DNA of 64,000 bases, from the NCBI RefSeq assembly GCF_003148885.1, contig NZ_QGHD01000007.1, forward strand, positions 57,393 through 121,392. The letters run 5' to 3'. The position numbers were made by a program, and so were the translations under genes. Origin of the DNA: Hallerella porci. GTDB lineage: Bacteria > Fibrobacterota > Fibrobacteria > Fibrobacterales > Fibrobacteraceae. Below, piece by piece: positions 9,024 to 18,200 of this stretch. The notes under the pieces are model-generated. The model made no database searches and was not told where the DNA came from. It was given only the letters and a program-made list of their open reading frames with translations. Positions within the stretch are counted from its first letter, which is position 1. Every line of letters begins with the position of its first letter.

Positions 9024-10355
9024 TTACTCGGTCATAATCCACGTGTCTTTAAATCCGCCGCCTTGCGACGAATTCACGACAAATGAATCGGGGTTTCTCG
9101 AAAAGCGCGTGAGCCCACTTTTCCAAACTTTTGTTTCTTTGCCTGTGACGACGAAGGCGCGCAAATCGGCTTTACGCCACACGAGTTTATCGTCTTCCAA
9201 AAGTTCCAAATCCTTAAAGTCAATCACCTCTTGAGCAATCCATCGCCGCGGAAATTTGACGATGAGATCTTTCATTTCGGCAAGTTTTTCTGGCGAAAGT
9301 TCTGAGCCAAACAAAACGCCGTAACCGCCTGCTTCGCACACATCTTTAATCACGAGCTTTTGAAGATTATTCAGCACGTAATCATAATCTTCTTTGAAAT
9401 AAGGCAAATACGTCGGCGCATTTTGCAAAATCGATTTTTCGTGCAAATAATAATCGACCATTTTCGGCACAAAGTAATAGATGCCTTTATCGTCTGCGAC
9501 GCCGTTTCCAATCGCATTGATGAGTGCGACATTTCCTGCTTTGTAAGCTTGCATCACATTGGGAACGCCGAGAAGAGACGAAGATTCAAAAGTCATCGGG
9601 TCCATATATTCATCGGAAACGCGGCGGTAAATGCAGCCGACTCGCGTTTTATCTTTGAACATGCCCGCATAATAAACTTTATCATCTTCGACAAATAAAT
9701 CTCCCGGATACGCAAGAGTTGCACCAGTCTTTTCTGCAAAATACGAATGTTCAAAGAATGCTGAATTATAACGGCCAGGCGTTAAAATCACAGCGATTCC
9801 TTTACCTTCGCACATTTCGCTCATCATATCGCGAAGCATATCGGTATAATCGCGGTTATCGGCAACCGCATTCGTCGCAAAAGTTCCCGGAGAAACTTTC
9901 CGCGTAATGTTTCGTGCGATCATCGGATAACTTGCGCCCGAAGGAATTCGCAAATTATCTTCGAGCACATACCATTTATTGTCTTTGCCTTCGACAAGGT
10001 CAATCCCTGCGATATGCGCATACACTTTTTCGCACGGCGAAATGCCTTCGCATTCGGGCATATAACCTTTTGACGAATAGACAAATTCTTCGGGAATGAC
10101 GCCGTCTTTTACAATTTTTTTCTCGTGGTAAATATCCCACAAGAATAAATTCAAAGCGGTAACGCGTTGCTTTAATCCGACTTCCAAATATTCCCAATCG
10201 CTTTTGGAAATTATCCGCGGCACCGAATCAAAAGGAAAGAGCTGTTCGTTAAAAACTCCGTGTTTATAAACGCCGAAGCGAACTCCGAAACGTTCCATCC
10301 ACTTGTTCACCGTATCGCGGCTGTCTGTGAGTTCTTTAATGTTTGCAGTAGTCAT
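9024..10355 (-). CDS. Circularly permuted ATP-grasp type 2 protein
   Basis: A 443-residue member of the circularly permuted ATP-grasp family (formerly DUF404/DUF407). Signatures are YVLEDNLRIPSGASYPMIAR (about 125-145), LTPGRYNSAFFEHSYFA, the GNVALINAIGNGVADDKGIYYFVP block, and ASGYG-like CEAGGYGVLFG near the C-terminus. The C-terminal SSQGGGFKDTWIM is also typical. These enzymes are predicted to activate a carboxylate with ATP and form an amide bond, often with Alpha-E and transglutaminase partners; few have been tested biochemically. It is the first gene of a five-gene operon. GGAAAGG lies 6 bases before the ATG. At 443 residues it is slightly short for the family, which is often about 470. 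The substrate is unknown. Confidence 0.9.
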   Translation of the reverse strand: MTTANIKELTDSRDTVNKWMERFGVRFGVYKHGVFNEQLFPFDSVPRIISKSDWEYLEVGLKQRVTALNLFLWDIYHEKKIVKDGVIPEEFVYSSKGYMPECEGISPCEKVYAHIAGIDLVEGKDNKWYVLEDNLRIPSGASYPMIARNITRKVSPGTFATNAVADNRDYTDMLRDMMSEMCEGKGIAVILTPGRYNSAFFEHSYFAEKTGATLAYPGDLFVEDDKVYYAGMFKDKTRVGCIYRRVSDEYMDPMTFESSSLLGVPNVMQAYKAGNVALINAIGNGVADDKGIYYFVPKMVDYYLHEKSILQNAPTYLPYFKEDYDYVLNNLQKLVIKDVCEAGGYGVLFGSELSPEKLAEMKDLIVKFPRRWIAQEVIDFKDLELLEDDKLVWRKADLRAFVVTGKETKVWKSGLTRFSRNPDSFVVNSSQGGGFKDTWIMTE

Positions 10356-10636
10356 ACGAACCTTTCCTTTTCGTGTCTAAAGTCAAAATAACTAAAGGCA
10401 TTTTGCGATAACCATTTTCGATAAAAAGAAAATGATTTTCATTTGACGAATTTGAAAAGCAAAATTTGAAAAATGACAAATGCGTAAAATACTTTTGCAA
10501 AAATTGGAAAAGCGACAAAATTACAAATGAAAATGACAAAGTGAAATTTTTTTGCGAAGAATTCGCGAAAAATTTCCCCTTTCTAAAAAGGCAAAAGAAA
10601 AATTTTTCAAAAAATACTATATTGCATTTTGCCTTA

Positions 10637-10710
10637 GGAACTTTAGCTCAATCGGTTAGAGCCGCGGACTCATAACCCGCTGGTTCCGGGTTCAAGTCCC
10701 GGAGGTTCCA
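10637..10710 (+). tRNA. tRNA with CAT anticodon (Met elongator or lysidine-type Ile)
   Basis: A 74-base cloverleaf: acceptor GGAACTT/AGGTTCC plus discriminator A, D arm GCTC/GAGC, anticodon loop CTCATAA and T arm CCGGG/CCCGG with TTCAAGT. CCA is not encoded. The anticodon stem has an A-C pair next to the loop. Sequence alone does not settle elongator Met versus Ile2. A TATATT box at 10618-10623 is a plausible -10 element. Confidence 0.92.
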
Positions 10711-10712
10711 CG

Positions 10713-10747
10713 AAACCCGCTGAATTTGAATAATTTGGCGGGTTTTT
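10713..10747 (+). terminator. Terminator after tRNA(CAT)
   Basis: An AAACCCGC/GCGGGTTT stem starts 2 bases past the tRNA, with an AT-rich loop and a TTTTTCTTTT tail on the plus strand. Confidence 0.75.
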
Positions 10748-10784
10748 CTTTTGGTTTATCGCGCTTGTTTTGCAATTTCTCATT

Positions 10785-10813
10785 AAAAAAAGAACCCCGA
10801 AGGGTTCTTTTTT
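10785..10813 (-). terminator. Terminator of the Rpn-like gene
   Basis: An AAAAAAAGAACCC stem with a CGAA loop pairs to GGGTTCTTTTTT. It ends at the stop codon of the minus-strand nuclease gene and could also stop plus-strand transcription from the tRNA. Confidence 0.85.
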
Positions 10814-11807
10814 ACAGTGCTTTGATTTCGTCAATCGTGAGGCCGGTTGCATCTGCAATTGCTTCTAAAGGAAAACCTTTATTGCGGAAAGTTTTGGCGA
10901 GGGAAAGAGTATTTTGGCGAATTCCTTCTGCACGGCCTTTGGAAAGCCCCTTGGAAAGTCCTTCTGCACGGCCTTCCTTACGACCTTTGGAAATTCCTTC
11001 CGCAAGCGCCTCAGCTTTACCTGCAGCGAGCCTTTGGCGAAAGACATCGCCGGCGCTGACGAAACCGTACTTTTGTCCGATGCTTACGAATGCCATATCT
11101 AACTCCTTGAGGATGCTTTCGCCCAAATACTCCTTCAAATATACACTAATTTTTTCGAGCAAGTTTTTCGCTTCATCGTAAGGAATCTGCGTTAAGGCTT
11201 TTTGAAATTTGGGAAGAATCGCCAACAATTTTTTCCGGTTAAACGCATATTTCATTGCGGTTACACCCATTGCCGTTGCAACATCATCGCAGCCGATGCA
11301 ATCTTCGTCCGAAATCATTTTCATGTCGATGAAATGGCATTGATAAGGCAACACAGATTTAAAAAAGTAATCGGAATAATTTTTACGCAAAATTTTAAAT
11401 GGGTCCCACGGGCCTTTGCCGTTGTAAAAAAGAATGGCGACTGTCGGAATTCGCGTTGCGGAGTGCGATTGTGCGTACGCTTTCATCACCGAATTGACAT
11501 ATTTTTCCATTTGCTCCAACGTATTTGAGTCGGGACCGGATTTGTGTTCGAGCAAAACGCCGACGAGTGCGTGATTGCCCGAAGAGGCATTCACACGGAA
11601 AGCCAAATCGGCTTCGCCCGTTTCGTCCACATTCGAATAGGAATCGGGAATGCGCACAAATGTATTCGGATCAACCGCTGCCAAAAATTGCTGAATCTCC
11701 AAATTGGATTTCGCAGAAAGTTTCAACAACGCCCGCAAATGATTTTCATCGGCAAAAAGCCAGCGGAAAAATGCATCGTGACTGCGACGAGAATTTTTAT
11801 TTGTCAT
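10812..11807 (-). CDS. Rpn-family recombination-promoting nuclease / Transposase_31-type protein
   Basis: About 331 residues. The N-terminal two thirds carry the PD-(D/E)XK nuclease pattern of the Rpn family: HDAFFRWLF at the start, then EADLAFRV and GVLLEHKS with the acidic and Glu-x-Lys catalytic residues, and MEKYVNSVMKAYA. Family members are DNA nucleases that raise recombination and are mobile or rapidly duplicated in genomes. The C-terminus has a degenerate repeat of SKGRxEGRAEGLSKG type (about 265-300), common in this family, then a short helical end. The second ATG (11807, MTNK) is chosen because a strong GGAGAA sits over the first ATG at 11819 with correct spacing to the second. It is monocistronic, between a tRNA gene and a repeat-rich gap, a location that fits mobility. 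Confidence 0.85.
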   Translation of the reverse strand: MTNKNSRRSHDAFFRWLFADENHLRALLKLSAKSNLEIQQFLAAVDPNTFVRIPDSYSNVDETGEADLAFRVNASSGNHALVGVLLEHKSGPDSNTLEQMEKYVNSVMKAYAQSHSATRIPTVAILFYNGKGPWDPFKILRKNYSDYFFKSVLPYQCHFIDMKMISDEDCIGCDDVATAMGVTAMKYAFNRKKLLAILPKFQKALTQIPYDEAKNLLEKISVYLKEYLGESILKELDMAFVSIGQKYGFVSAGDVFRQRLAAGKAEALAEGISKGRKEGRAEGLSKGLSKGRAEGIRQNTLSLAKTFRNKGFPLEAIADATGLTIDEIKAL

Positions 11808-11948
11808 TTTGTTCTCCATAGAGTTTCAAACAGAGACATTTCTGCTTAAAATTTTCAAAATGACGCCTTTATCTTTAAACGTTTTAATCAGTAAAAATTT
11901 TCCAAAAGTAAAGAAGATTTTACTTAAAAACGAAAAAAGTTGAAATCA

Positions 11949-12164
11949 ATGCATAATTCACAATGGATAATTAACAATTCAAAAGTTAGGCGCTTCGCGC
12001 GAAAACATCAAAAATTTACCGCATTAGAACTTCGCACTTTTCCCCGCGCGGCTTCGCCGCCATTATTTCCAATTGTGCATTGTTAATTGTTAATTATGCA
12101 TTGGATAATAATGCATAATTGATAATTCACAATTAACAATTATAAAGTTAGGCAGCTTCGCTGC
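11949..12164. repeat. Three copies of an AT-rich palindromic element with GC-rich ends
   Basis: AATGCATAATT...CACAATTAACAATT is followed by TTAGGCGCTTCGC at 11949-12000. It recurs in the same orientation at 12110-12164 and inverted at about 12050-12103. The copies differ slightly. Each ends in a small hairpin-forming GCTTCG core. Confidence 0.75.
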
Positions 12165-12294
12165 TATTTATAACAAGCGCGCCGCAGACACATCCGCCGT
12201 GTCATCCTGAACGGAGCCGAAGGCGAAGTGAACGGATCTAGCAGTAATTTTCAGCGTTAAAAATTAAAAGAAGATATTTTTCGTTCAAGATTTG

Positions 12295-12418
12295 CCCAAA
12301 AATTTTTAAAGGTGAGTTCCCGCAGCCAAAATGTGCCCCAAAATTTTTAAAAGTGAGTTCCCGCGGTCAAAATGTCTCCAAAAATTTTTAAAAATGAGTT
12401 CCCGGCGTCAAAAAATAT
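12295..12418. repeat. Three tandem copies of an approximately 41-bp unit
   Basis: Units begin near 12295, 12336 and 12378. Each contains CCAAAAATTTTTAAA, then GTGAGTTCCCGC, then CAAAATGT, with a few substitutions between copies. The units are contiguous, without distinct spacers, so this is not a CRISPR array. Confidence 0.8.
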
Positions 12419-12420
12419 TG

Positions 12421-12830
12421 GCTGGAAATTTGATTTGAACCCTCCATCCGAAAAAATAATGGCAAGAAATTTCATTTGAAGTGTCCACGGCAAAAAATGG
12501 GGAATGAGTTTCCCTTTTGCGTCCGCCAAAGGGAAAGCCTGCTGCGCAGGCAATGAGGAATTAGGAATGTTATCATGGTGCGGCTTTGCTGCGCGGGGAA
12601 ATGCAAAATCTTAGATCTTAGAGTTTAGAGCTTATGGTTTAGAATTTCTAAGTTCAAAGTTCTCAGCACTAAGTTCTCAAAACCCCGCGCACAAGCGGTG
12701 CGTTCCATCTGAAACTTTTGCGGCAATTTCTATTCGGAAATCTCTCCATATAAAACTTTTGACGCTGGAAATTTCATTTGAAGTGTCCATCTGAAACTTT
12801 TGAGGCTAGGAGCACCGCAAAGCGGTGCGC
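12421..12830. repeat. Decayed dispersed repeat copies
   Basis: GGAAATTTCATTTGAAGTGTCC-like segments occur near 12421, 12462 and 12765, and CCATCTGAAACTTTTG occurs near 12705 and 12788. Spacing is irregular and copies are diverged. Confidence 0.6.
12591..12690. repeat. 100-bp element with GCGCGGGG / CCCCGCGC ends
   Basis: Exact 8-bp inverted repeats at 12591-12598 and 12683-12690 enclose a segment made of short TTAGA/TCTTAG/TTCTAAGTTC motifs. It may be a small non-autonomous element or a long hairpin. No coding capacity. Confidence 0.55.
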
Positions 12831-12870
12831 TAATTTCTCATTTTCAAATTAGTCATATTAAAGGATTCGT

Positions 12871-13503
12871 ATGCAAATCCTCATTAACTTTCCTTTCATG
12901 ATATACGGATACATTCGCGTAAGCAGCGACAAGCAGACAGTAGAAAACCAGCGGTTTGAAATCAACAACTTTTGCAAGAGGCAAAACTTAAAGATTGACG
13001 GCTGGATAGAGGAAACCATCAGCGGCACCAAAAGCTATAACAAGCGAGAGCTTGGCAAGCTTTTGCAATGGGTCAAAAAAGACGACTTAATTATATGCGC
13101 AGAACTTTCGCGCCTTGGGCGAAACCTGTTCATGATTATGGAAATCCTGAATATTTGCATGACTAAGGAATGCAAGGTGTGGACGATTAAGGACAATTAC
13201 CGGCTAGGTGATGACATCCAGAGCAAGGTGCTGGCATTTGCCTTTGGGCTTAGCGCAGAGATTGAAAGGAATTTGATTAGCCAGCGGACTAAGGAAGCGC
13301 TGGCGAGGAAAAAGGCGGAAGGTGTGGTGCTGGGGCGCCCCAAGGGGAAACGCACCGCTCCCGAAAAACACAAACTTTATGGCAAGGAGGAATTTATTGC
13401 CCAACTCCAAGCGCATGGTGTGAGCCAGCGAAAAATTGCCAAGATATGTAAAGTCGATAGAAATACCTTAGCGAGGTTCTTAAAATGTGCAAGTGGAAAG
13501 TGA
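12871..13503 (+). CDS. Serine recombinase (DNA invertase/resolvase family)
   Basis: 210 residues. The N-terminal catalytic domain carries IYGYIRVSSDKQTVENQ with the nucleophile Ser18, LSRLGRN with catalytic arginines, and the AEIERNLISQRTKEAL helix. The C-terminal helix-turn-helix (GVSQRKIAKICKVDRNTLARFL) is Hin/invertase-like. Small recombinases of this type invert or resolve DNA between short sites. AAGGA sits 5 bases before ATG 12871, which is chosen although family homology starts at the Met at 12898. Its TGA stop (13501-13503) lies inside the TGAGCGTTTTT sequence proposed as a recombination site. The gene stands directly beside an inverted specificity cassette of the methylase, so an invertase acting on that locus is the natural inference. 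Confidence 0.9.
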   Translation: MQILINFPFMIYGYIRVSSDKQTVENQRFEINNFCKRQNLKIDGWIEETISGTKSYNKRELGKLLQWVKKDDLIICAELSRLGRNLFMIMEILNICMTKECKVWTIKDNYRLGDDIQSKVLAFAFGLSAEIERNLISQRTKEALARKKAEGVVLGRPKGKRTAPEKHKLYGKEEFIAQLQAHGVSQRKIAKICKVDRNTLARFLKCASGK

Positions 13504-13511
13504 GCGTTTTT
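13501..13511 (+). repeat. Candidate recombination site, left inverted repeat
   Basis: TGAGCGTTTTT. An exact inverted copy lies at 16121-16131 inside the methylase gene. Sequence similarity between cassette and methylase starts here and is absent upstream. Confidence 0.6.
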
Positions 13512-13981
13512 GTTCAGCAACAGCATTCTGTTTCGAGTTTTGACAAAGGTGGCGAAAGCTGGGTAATTTTGAGCGAAATTGAGCAAAGCATTAAGCGCAA
13601 AATTGAAGCCGTGGGAACTCCGCTTAAAGATTGGGATATTCAAATCAATTACGGAATAAAAACTGGTTTTAACGACGCTTTTATTATTAGTACTGAAAAG
13701 CGCGATGAAATTTTATCGAATTGCAAAAACGAAGAAGAACGCAAAAAAACGGCTGAATTGATTCGACCTATTTTGCGCGGCAGGGATATTAAAAGATATG
13801 GTTATGTGGACAATGGATTGTATCTTATCAACACACATAATGGCGTTCGTGGGCGCATTCCTCGAATTAAAATCGAAGATTATCCTGCTGTAAAGGCTCA
13901 TTTAGACCAGTATTGGGATAGAATTGCCACCAGAGCCGACAAAGGAGACACTCCGTACAACCTACGGAACTGCGCTTATTT

Positions 13982-13991
13982 GGAGGATTTT
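13982..13991 (+). repeat. Second cassette boundary motif (plus-strand copy)
   Basis: GGAGGATTTT encodes the EDF of the conserved EDF-x-x-PK segment. The same motif occurs in the same codon phase on the minus strand at 15593-15602 (expressed gene), 15183-15192 (cassette A) and, as GGAGGATTT, 14771-14779 (cassette B). Confidence 0.6.
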
Positions 13992-14394
13992 AGTAGGCCA
14001 AAAATTGTATATGGGCAATTTAGGAATATGTCGTTCGCTTACGACGAAAATAGATGCTTTTTAAGTAGTAATGAATACTTTATAAATGCTAAAAACTTAA
14101 AAAGCGTTTTGATGATTTTAAACTCTAAGGTTGCCAATTTTTATGCAAACTGTTCAATGAATTCTCTTGGCGGAAATACGACCATAGCTCAAAAGGATAT
14201 CTTCTTAAAAATCCCAGTAGTTGCGCAAATACCATCCCATTTTGCACAACAATTAACAACGCTATGCGATAAAATTTTGAAAATAAAAAAAGACAATACT
14301 GATTCAGATTCATCTGAATTTGAAAGAAAAGCAAATCAAATTATTTACTCTCTTTACAAATTAACAGATGAGGAAATTGCTGTAATAGAAGGAG

Positions 14395-14778
14395 TTAAAC
14401 AGTTTTAAGTTTCCTAGCAATAAAATCTATTTCAATTGGAGAAAAACCATAGATTTTTCCCAACTGAATTGAAATTTCTTCATCATTATTTGATTTTTCG
14501 ACACTTTGTATTTGTTGCTTGTCAATTCTTGGAATTGGCAAATTTTCAAAAAATGCTTTCTTATATCTAAAACCAGCTTCGCCAAGTCCTCCGCCTGCAT
14601 AAAATGTTTTGAATAAATATGCAGTAATTTTTGAATTAAAAACTTTTACCAAATACTCTAAGTTTTCTCCAGTCAAAAGAAAACTTGTAGCTTCCGGTAA
14701 AAAGTTCTTTTTATCTAAATAGAACTTTGGCTCTTGTACGATTTCGGCGTACATAATTTTTGGCTTAAAGAAATCCTC
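14395..14778 (-). pseudogene. Half specificity cassette B (C-terminal fragment of methylase recognition domain)
   Basis: Open from the GGAGGATTT boundary at 14779 to the stop at 14395, about 127 codons: EEDFFKPKIMYAEI, then TSFLLTGENLEYLVKVFNSK and FENLPIPRI. It matches the very C-terminal half of the target-recognition region (EDFSRPK, FIVTGKDIEFLTAFLNS, DKIPVL in the expressed gene). It has no plausible start or upstream domain, so it looks like silent sequence available for recombination or left from past recombination. It begins 13 bp after the stop of cassette A. Confidence 0.75.
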
Positions 14779-14792
14779 CTCAATCCAATAGC

Positions 14793-15192
14793 CTAGCTAA
14801 AATTTTCCTTTATGTAGACACACTCATTTTCTTCAAGACCATAAATTTTGAATATCTCCTCATCTATACATTTCTCCGCATTAGAATCAGTATTTTTTAC
14901 AATTTTTTCTAAAAGCTTTGCAAATTTTGAATTTTTAGAGTCCGAAATTTTAGGAATTCTAATAGGTTCTACAGCTTGCACGCTTATCAATAAATCGCCG
15001 GTTCCTGTTTTTGGGGCATCTTTTAATAGATAATGCCCCATTGGTGAATTTAACACACAGCAAATAAATTCAATATTTTTGCCTGTAGCAAAACAGGTAC
15101 TATCAAGACCAAAAGATTTATTTGAATCATAGCTAAATCGAATAATAGATCCTATTCTTTTCCACATAATTTTCGGTTCTTGAAAATCCTCC
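14793..15192 (-). pseudogene. Half specificity cassette A (C-terminal fragment of methylase recognition domain)
   Basis: About 132 codons starting at the GGAGGATTTT boundary: VEDFQEPKIMWKRIG, TCFATGKNIEFICCVLNS, IRIPKI, EIFKIYGLEENE. This parallels the last part of the expressed methylase, including the shared ending IFELYGLNEGE. The frame can be read back to 15212, overlapping the methylase stop, but homology starts at the boundary motif. It lies about 16 bp after the methylase stop in the same direction, so the locus is a tandem array of alternative C-terminal ends. Silent as it stands. Confidence 0.75.
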
Positions 15193-15208
15193 ACCATTAT
15201 AATGACAA

Positions 15209-18200
15209 TCATTTTGTAATCGCATAGATTTCTCCTTCGTTTAATCCGTATAATTCAAAAATTTGTTTATCAATTTCTTTTGCTTTTTGTTCTGTATATT
15301 CGTTTTGAATATCTTTAATTAAAACTTTAAATTTTTCATTAGTTTTGTCTGTTACTTGCAATACTGGAATTTTATCAAAAAATATCTTGCTTAATTCCCT
15401 AGTTCCTCCCAATAATTCAGGAAAAGCATCGCGGAAGCAATACTTAAATATTGATGAATTTAAAAATGCTGTTAGAAATTCAATGTCTTTTCCTGTTACT
15501 ATAAAACACTTTTGATTAGTTAAAAATTTTTTATCGTCATATACAAATGGTAGATATTTTGTCATATTCGGATAAATCAATTTTGGCCTACTAAAATCCT
15601 CCCAATAATTTGCGCCCCACCGCTGTAAGGCATACCACTCATAGCGAATACCAGTCTCTACTTTATTTCTAGCTGAAAGTTGTTTCTTATATCCAAGCAA
15701 ATGATTATAAATTGCTGGGTATTGTTTTTGAAATTCTTTTTCTGCTTTTTCTGAACACCCCTGAATAGAATTGTCCAAATGCAACGGAAAATGCCAGGGA
15801 ATATAGACTAACCACAAATTTGCCCAATCGTAGCTATAACGCTTAATATCGCGTCCGCGAAGAATTGGTCTAATTAGTTCCGCCGTGCGTTTCCGCTCAT
15901 CCTCATTTTTACAGTTTTCAAGGATTTCGTTGCGTTTTTCGGTTGAAATAATAAATGCTTCATTACAACCGGTAAGAACGCCACGATAGATATTGATGTC
16001 CCAGTCCTTTAATGGAGTGCCTACTTTCTCAATTTTTGCCTTAATACTTTGTTCTATCGGGCTAAGAATAACCCAACTATCTGAGCCATTAAAGCTGTTT
16101 ACACTGAAATTCTGGCTCAAAAAAACGCTCAAATTTTTTATGCTGTCTTTATTCTCTTTTGAAGTTACCGCGCAGATGGTTTTGTGCTCGTTCTTAGCCT
16201 TTTCAAAGAGCAGAATGTTTGTGTCAACCGTTGCACTTTCAAAGACTTTTACGCCGGCAAAATCCACAAGCAATTTGGGGTTTGTTTGCGTGGTAAAGTA
16301 TTCGCGCGTTTTTTCGCCGTAACCAGCACGCATCCATTTATTCGATGTAATAAAACACAAGTGTCCGTGCGGCTTTAACAATTGGGCACCGCGTTCGTAG
16401 AACAGGCAATAAATATCGCCCGTTTTTGCGAAGACTTTATAACTTTCTTTTTCATATTGCTTGGCAAGTGCACCGCCATTGTTTTGTAGCTGAACATACG
16501 GTGGATTTCCAATTACAATATCAAAGCCATCGTTTACGCCAAACATCCACGAAGGATCCAAAAATTCCGCCACGGCATTTTGGTCGTAAGGGTTCCAACC
16601 GGCGAGTTGCTTGGCGTCGTCGGGGGCAAAACTTTGGTTTTTGATTAAAAGCTTCGCCAATTTGTTGCGCAGCTCGGTGTCTTCTTTGCGCAGGCGCATT
16701 TTTTCGGCAGCAGACTTTGCCGAAAAATGTTCGTGCCTGATTTCTTTTAGCTTTTGCTTTGTCGGTTCGATTTCGGGGTCTTCAAAAAGCTCGATTTGAT
16801 TCTTTTGCTTTTTCATCGACAAAAGCGAATCGGCAGCGACAAAGTGCGTTTCCAAGTTTGGTAAAGTCGGAATTCCAAAATTGGGCTTTGTGGCATCTTT
16901 TTCGCAGTCGCAAATCAGCGAAATAAAGAACCGGAGTTTACTGATTTGGGCGGCAATGCATTGAATGTCGCTTCCGTAAATGCAGTTTTCAATAATCGAA
17001 AGCTTTAAATCGTAAACGCTTTTTTGGGGGTGAATCTTTTGCAAAATATCGACCATTCGGTTCAAAAGTCCCATCGGGAATGCTCCCGAACCGCACGCTG
17101 GGTCAAGAATTTTAATGGCTTGGAGTTTTGTTGCTATCGCTTTATATTCGTTTTCTGAGTTAGAATCTTTTTCAAAGTCATCGTCAAATACCGATTTTAC
17201 AACGGGGGAATCTCCTAAATAAGCCTGCAAGCTTTCGTCGACCATGTAGTTTACGACTTCGCGAGGCGTATAGAAAGAACCACTTTCCTTGCGCGCGGTT
17301 TCTTGTGTTTCGGGGTTGTAGGCTCCGAGCAAGTTTTCAAAGACTTTTCCCAAAAGTTCAGGGTCGAGTGCTACTTGCTGTTCGTTGGGCGAATTTTCTT
17401 CGATGGTAAAGTTGTAGCGGTTTAAAATCGAAAGCAAGCCTTTTTCTTTTTCAAAGAATAAAATGTTCGGGACAACGGCTCTCCATTTAAAGCGACCATC
17501 GCGGAATTTTTCACTATTGCGGCTAAAACCGTCAAAGTTATAGGATTTTTCTACGCCATCGAGCTTGATTGTTTTATCCTGGCATTCGAAAAGCCCACCG
17601 TTTAAAAATGGTACTTCCGAAAACAGCTTTATTACTTCGCTTTCCGAAATGTTAAATAGTTCTGCATAGCGGTAAAGCGTTTTGACATCGCGGTAGCCTT
17701 GATTTGTGGCAAAGCCACGTTTGTTGCCTTCTTCATCGACAATCGCACGGTTTAACGTGGCAAAGAACAGGTTCTGTAAAATCGCATTGTAGTAAGTGCC
17801 ATCGGTTGTCGATTCGGGATCAAAATTTTTTAAGATGCTTGTCAAATAGGTTTCGTCAAAAATGCAGTTGGGCACGAGTTTTTTCTGCTTGATAAACCAC
17901 ACAAACATCAGCCGTGTAATCAGGCGGATAATTTTTACATCTAATTTTTCGCGGTCATCGTCTTCGATATTTGTGTCATTCGGGAAGCTCACATTCGATT
18001 TTACATCATTTGCCCACAAATACCACGCAAAAAGGTCGTTGTAGAACTGCTTGGTCAAGGCTTCGACTGCAAAGGCTTCCTTGATGCTTTTAAATGAAAT
18101 GCCATCGGATTGTAATTTGATAAAGCGCGCAACCGACGTATTGTAATAGTTTTCCTTTTCTCCAAAAACATAAGTATAACGCTTGGGGGCGGTTTCTTCG

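Larger units (their letters stand above)
11820..12870. other. Gene-free, repeat-rich spacer
   Basis: Over 1 kb with no supportable coding region. It holds three copies of an AT-rich palindromic element, a 3-unit 41-bp tandem repeat, decayed copies of another short repeat and a 100-bp element bounded by GC-rich inverted repeats, all listed separately. It also has a segment near 12200-12240 (GTCATCCTGAACGGAGCC and following) of the kind dispersed in intergenic DNA. It separates the Rpn nuclease from the restriction-modification island. Confidence 0.7.
13485..14408 (+). pseudogene. Silent inverted C-terminal specificity cassette of the Eco57I-like methylase
   Basis: 307 codons that match only the C-terminal third of the methylase encoded at 15209-18547 on the other strand: SWVILSEIEQSIK, VGTPLKDWDI, AFIISTEKRDEI, RPILRGRDIKRYGY and EDFSRPKIVYG align closely, then the sequences diverge. 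No methyltransferase motifs are present. Homology begins exactly at the shared TGAGCGTTTTT (13501). The codon phase there equals that of the methylase, so joining after inversion would give a full-length protein of about 1107 residues with a new target-recognition end. The ATG at 13485 overlaps the recombinase gene; translation as a free protein is possible but would lack catalytic motifs. It converges with half cassette B by 14 bp. Confidence 0.8.

Noticed and set aside
12295..12418. CRISPR array
   Set aside because: The three 41-bp units are contiguous and degenerate, with no unique spacers and no cas genes nearby.
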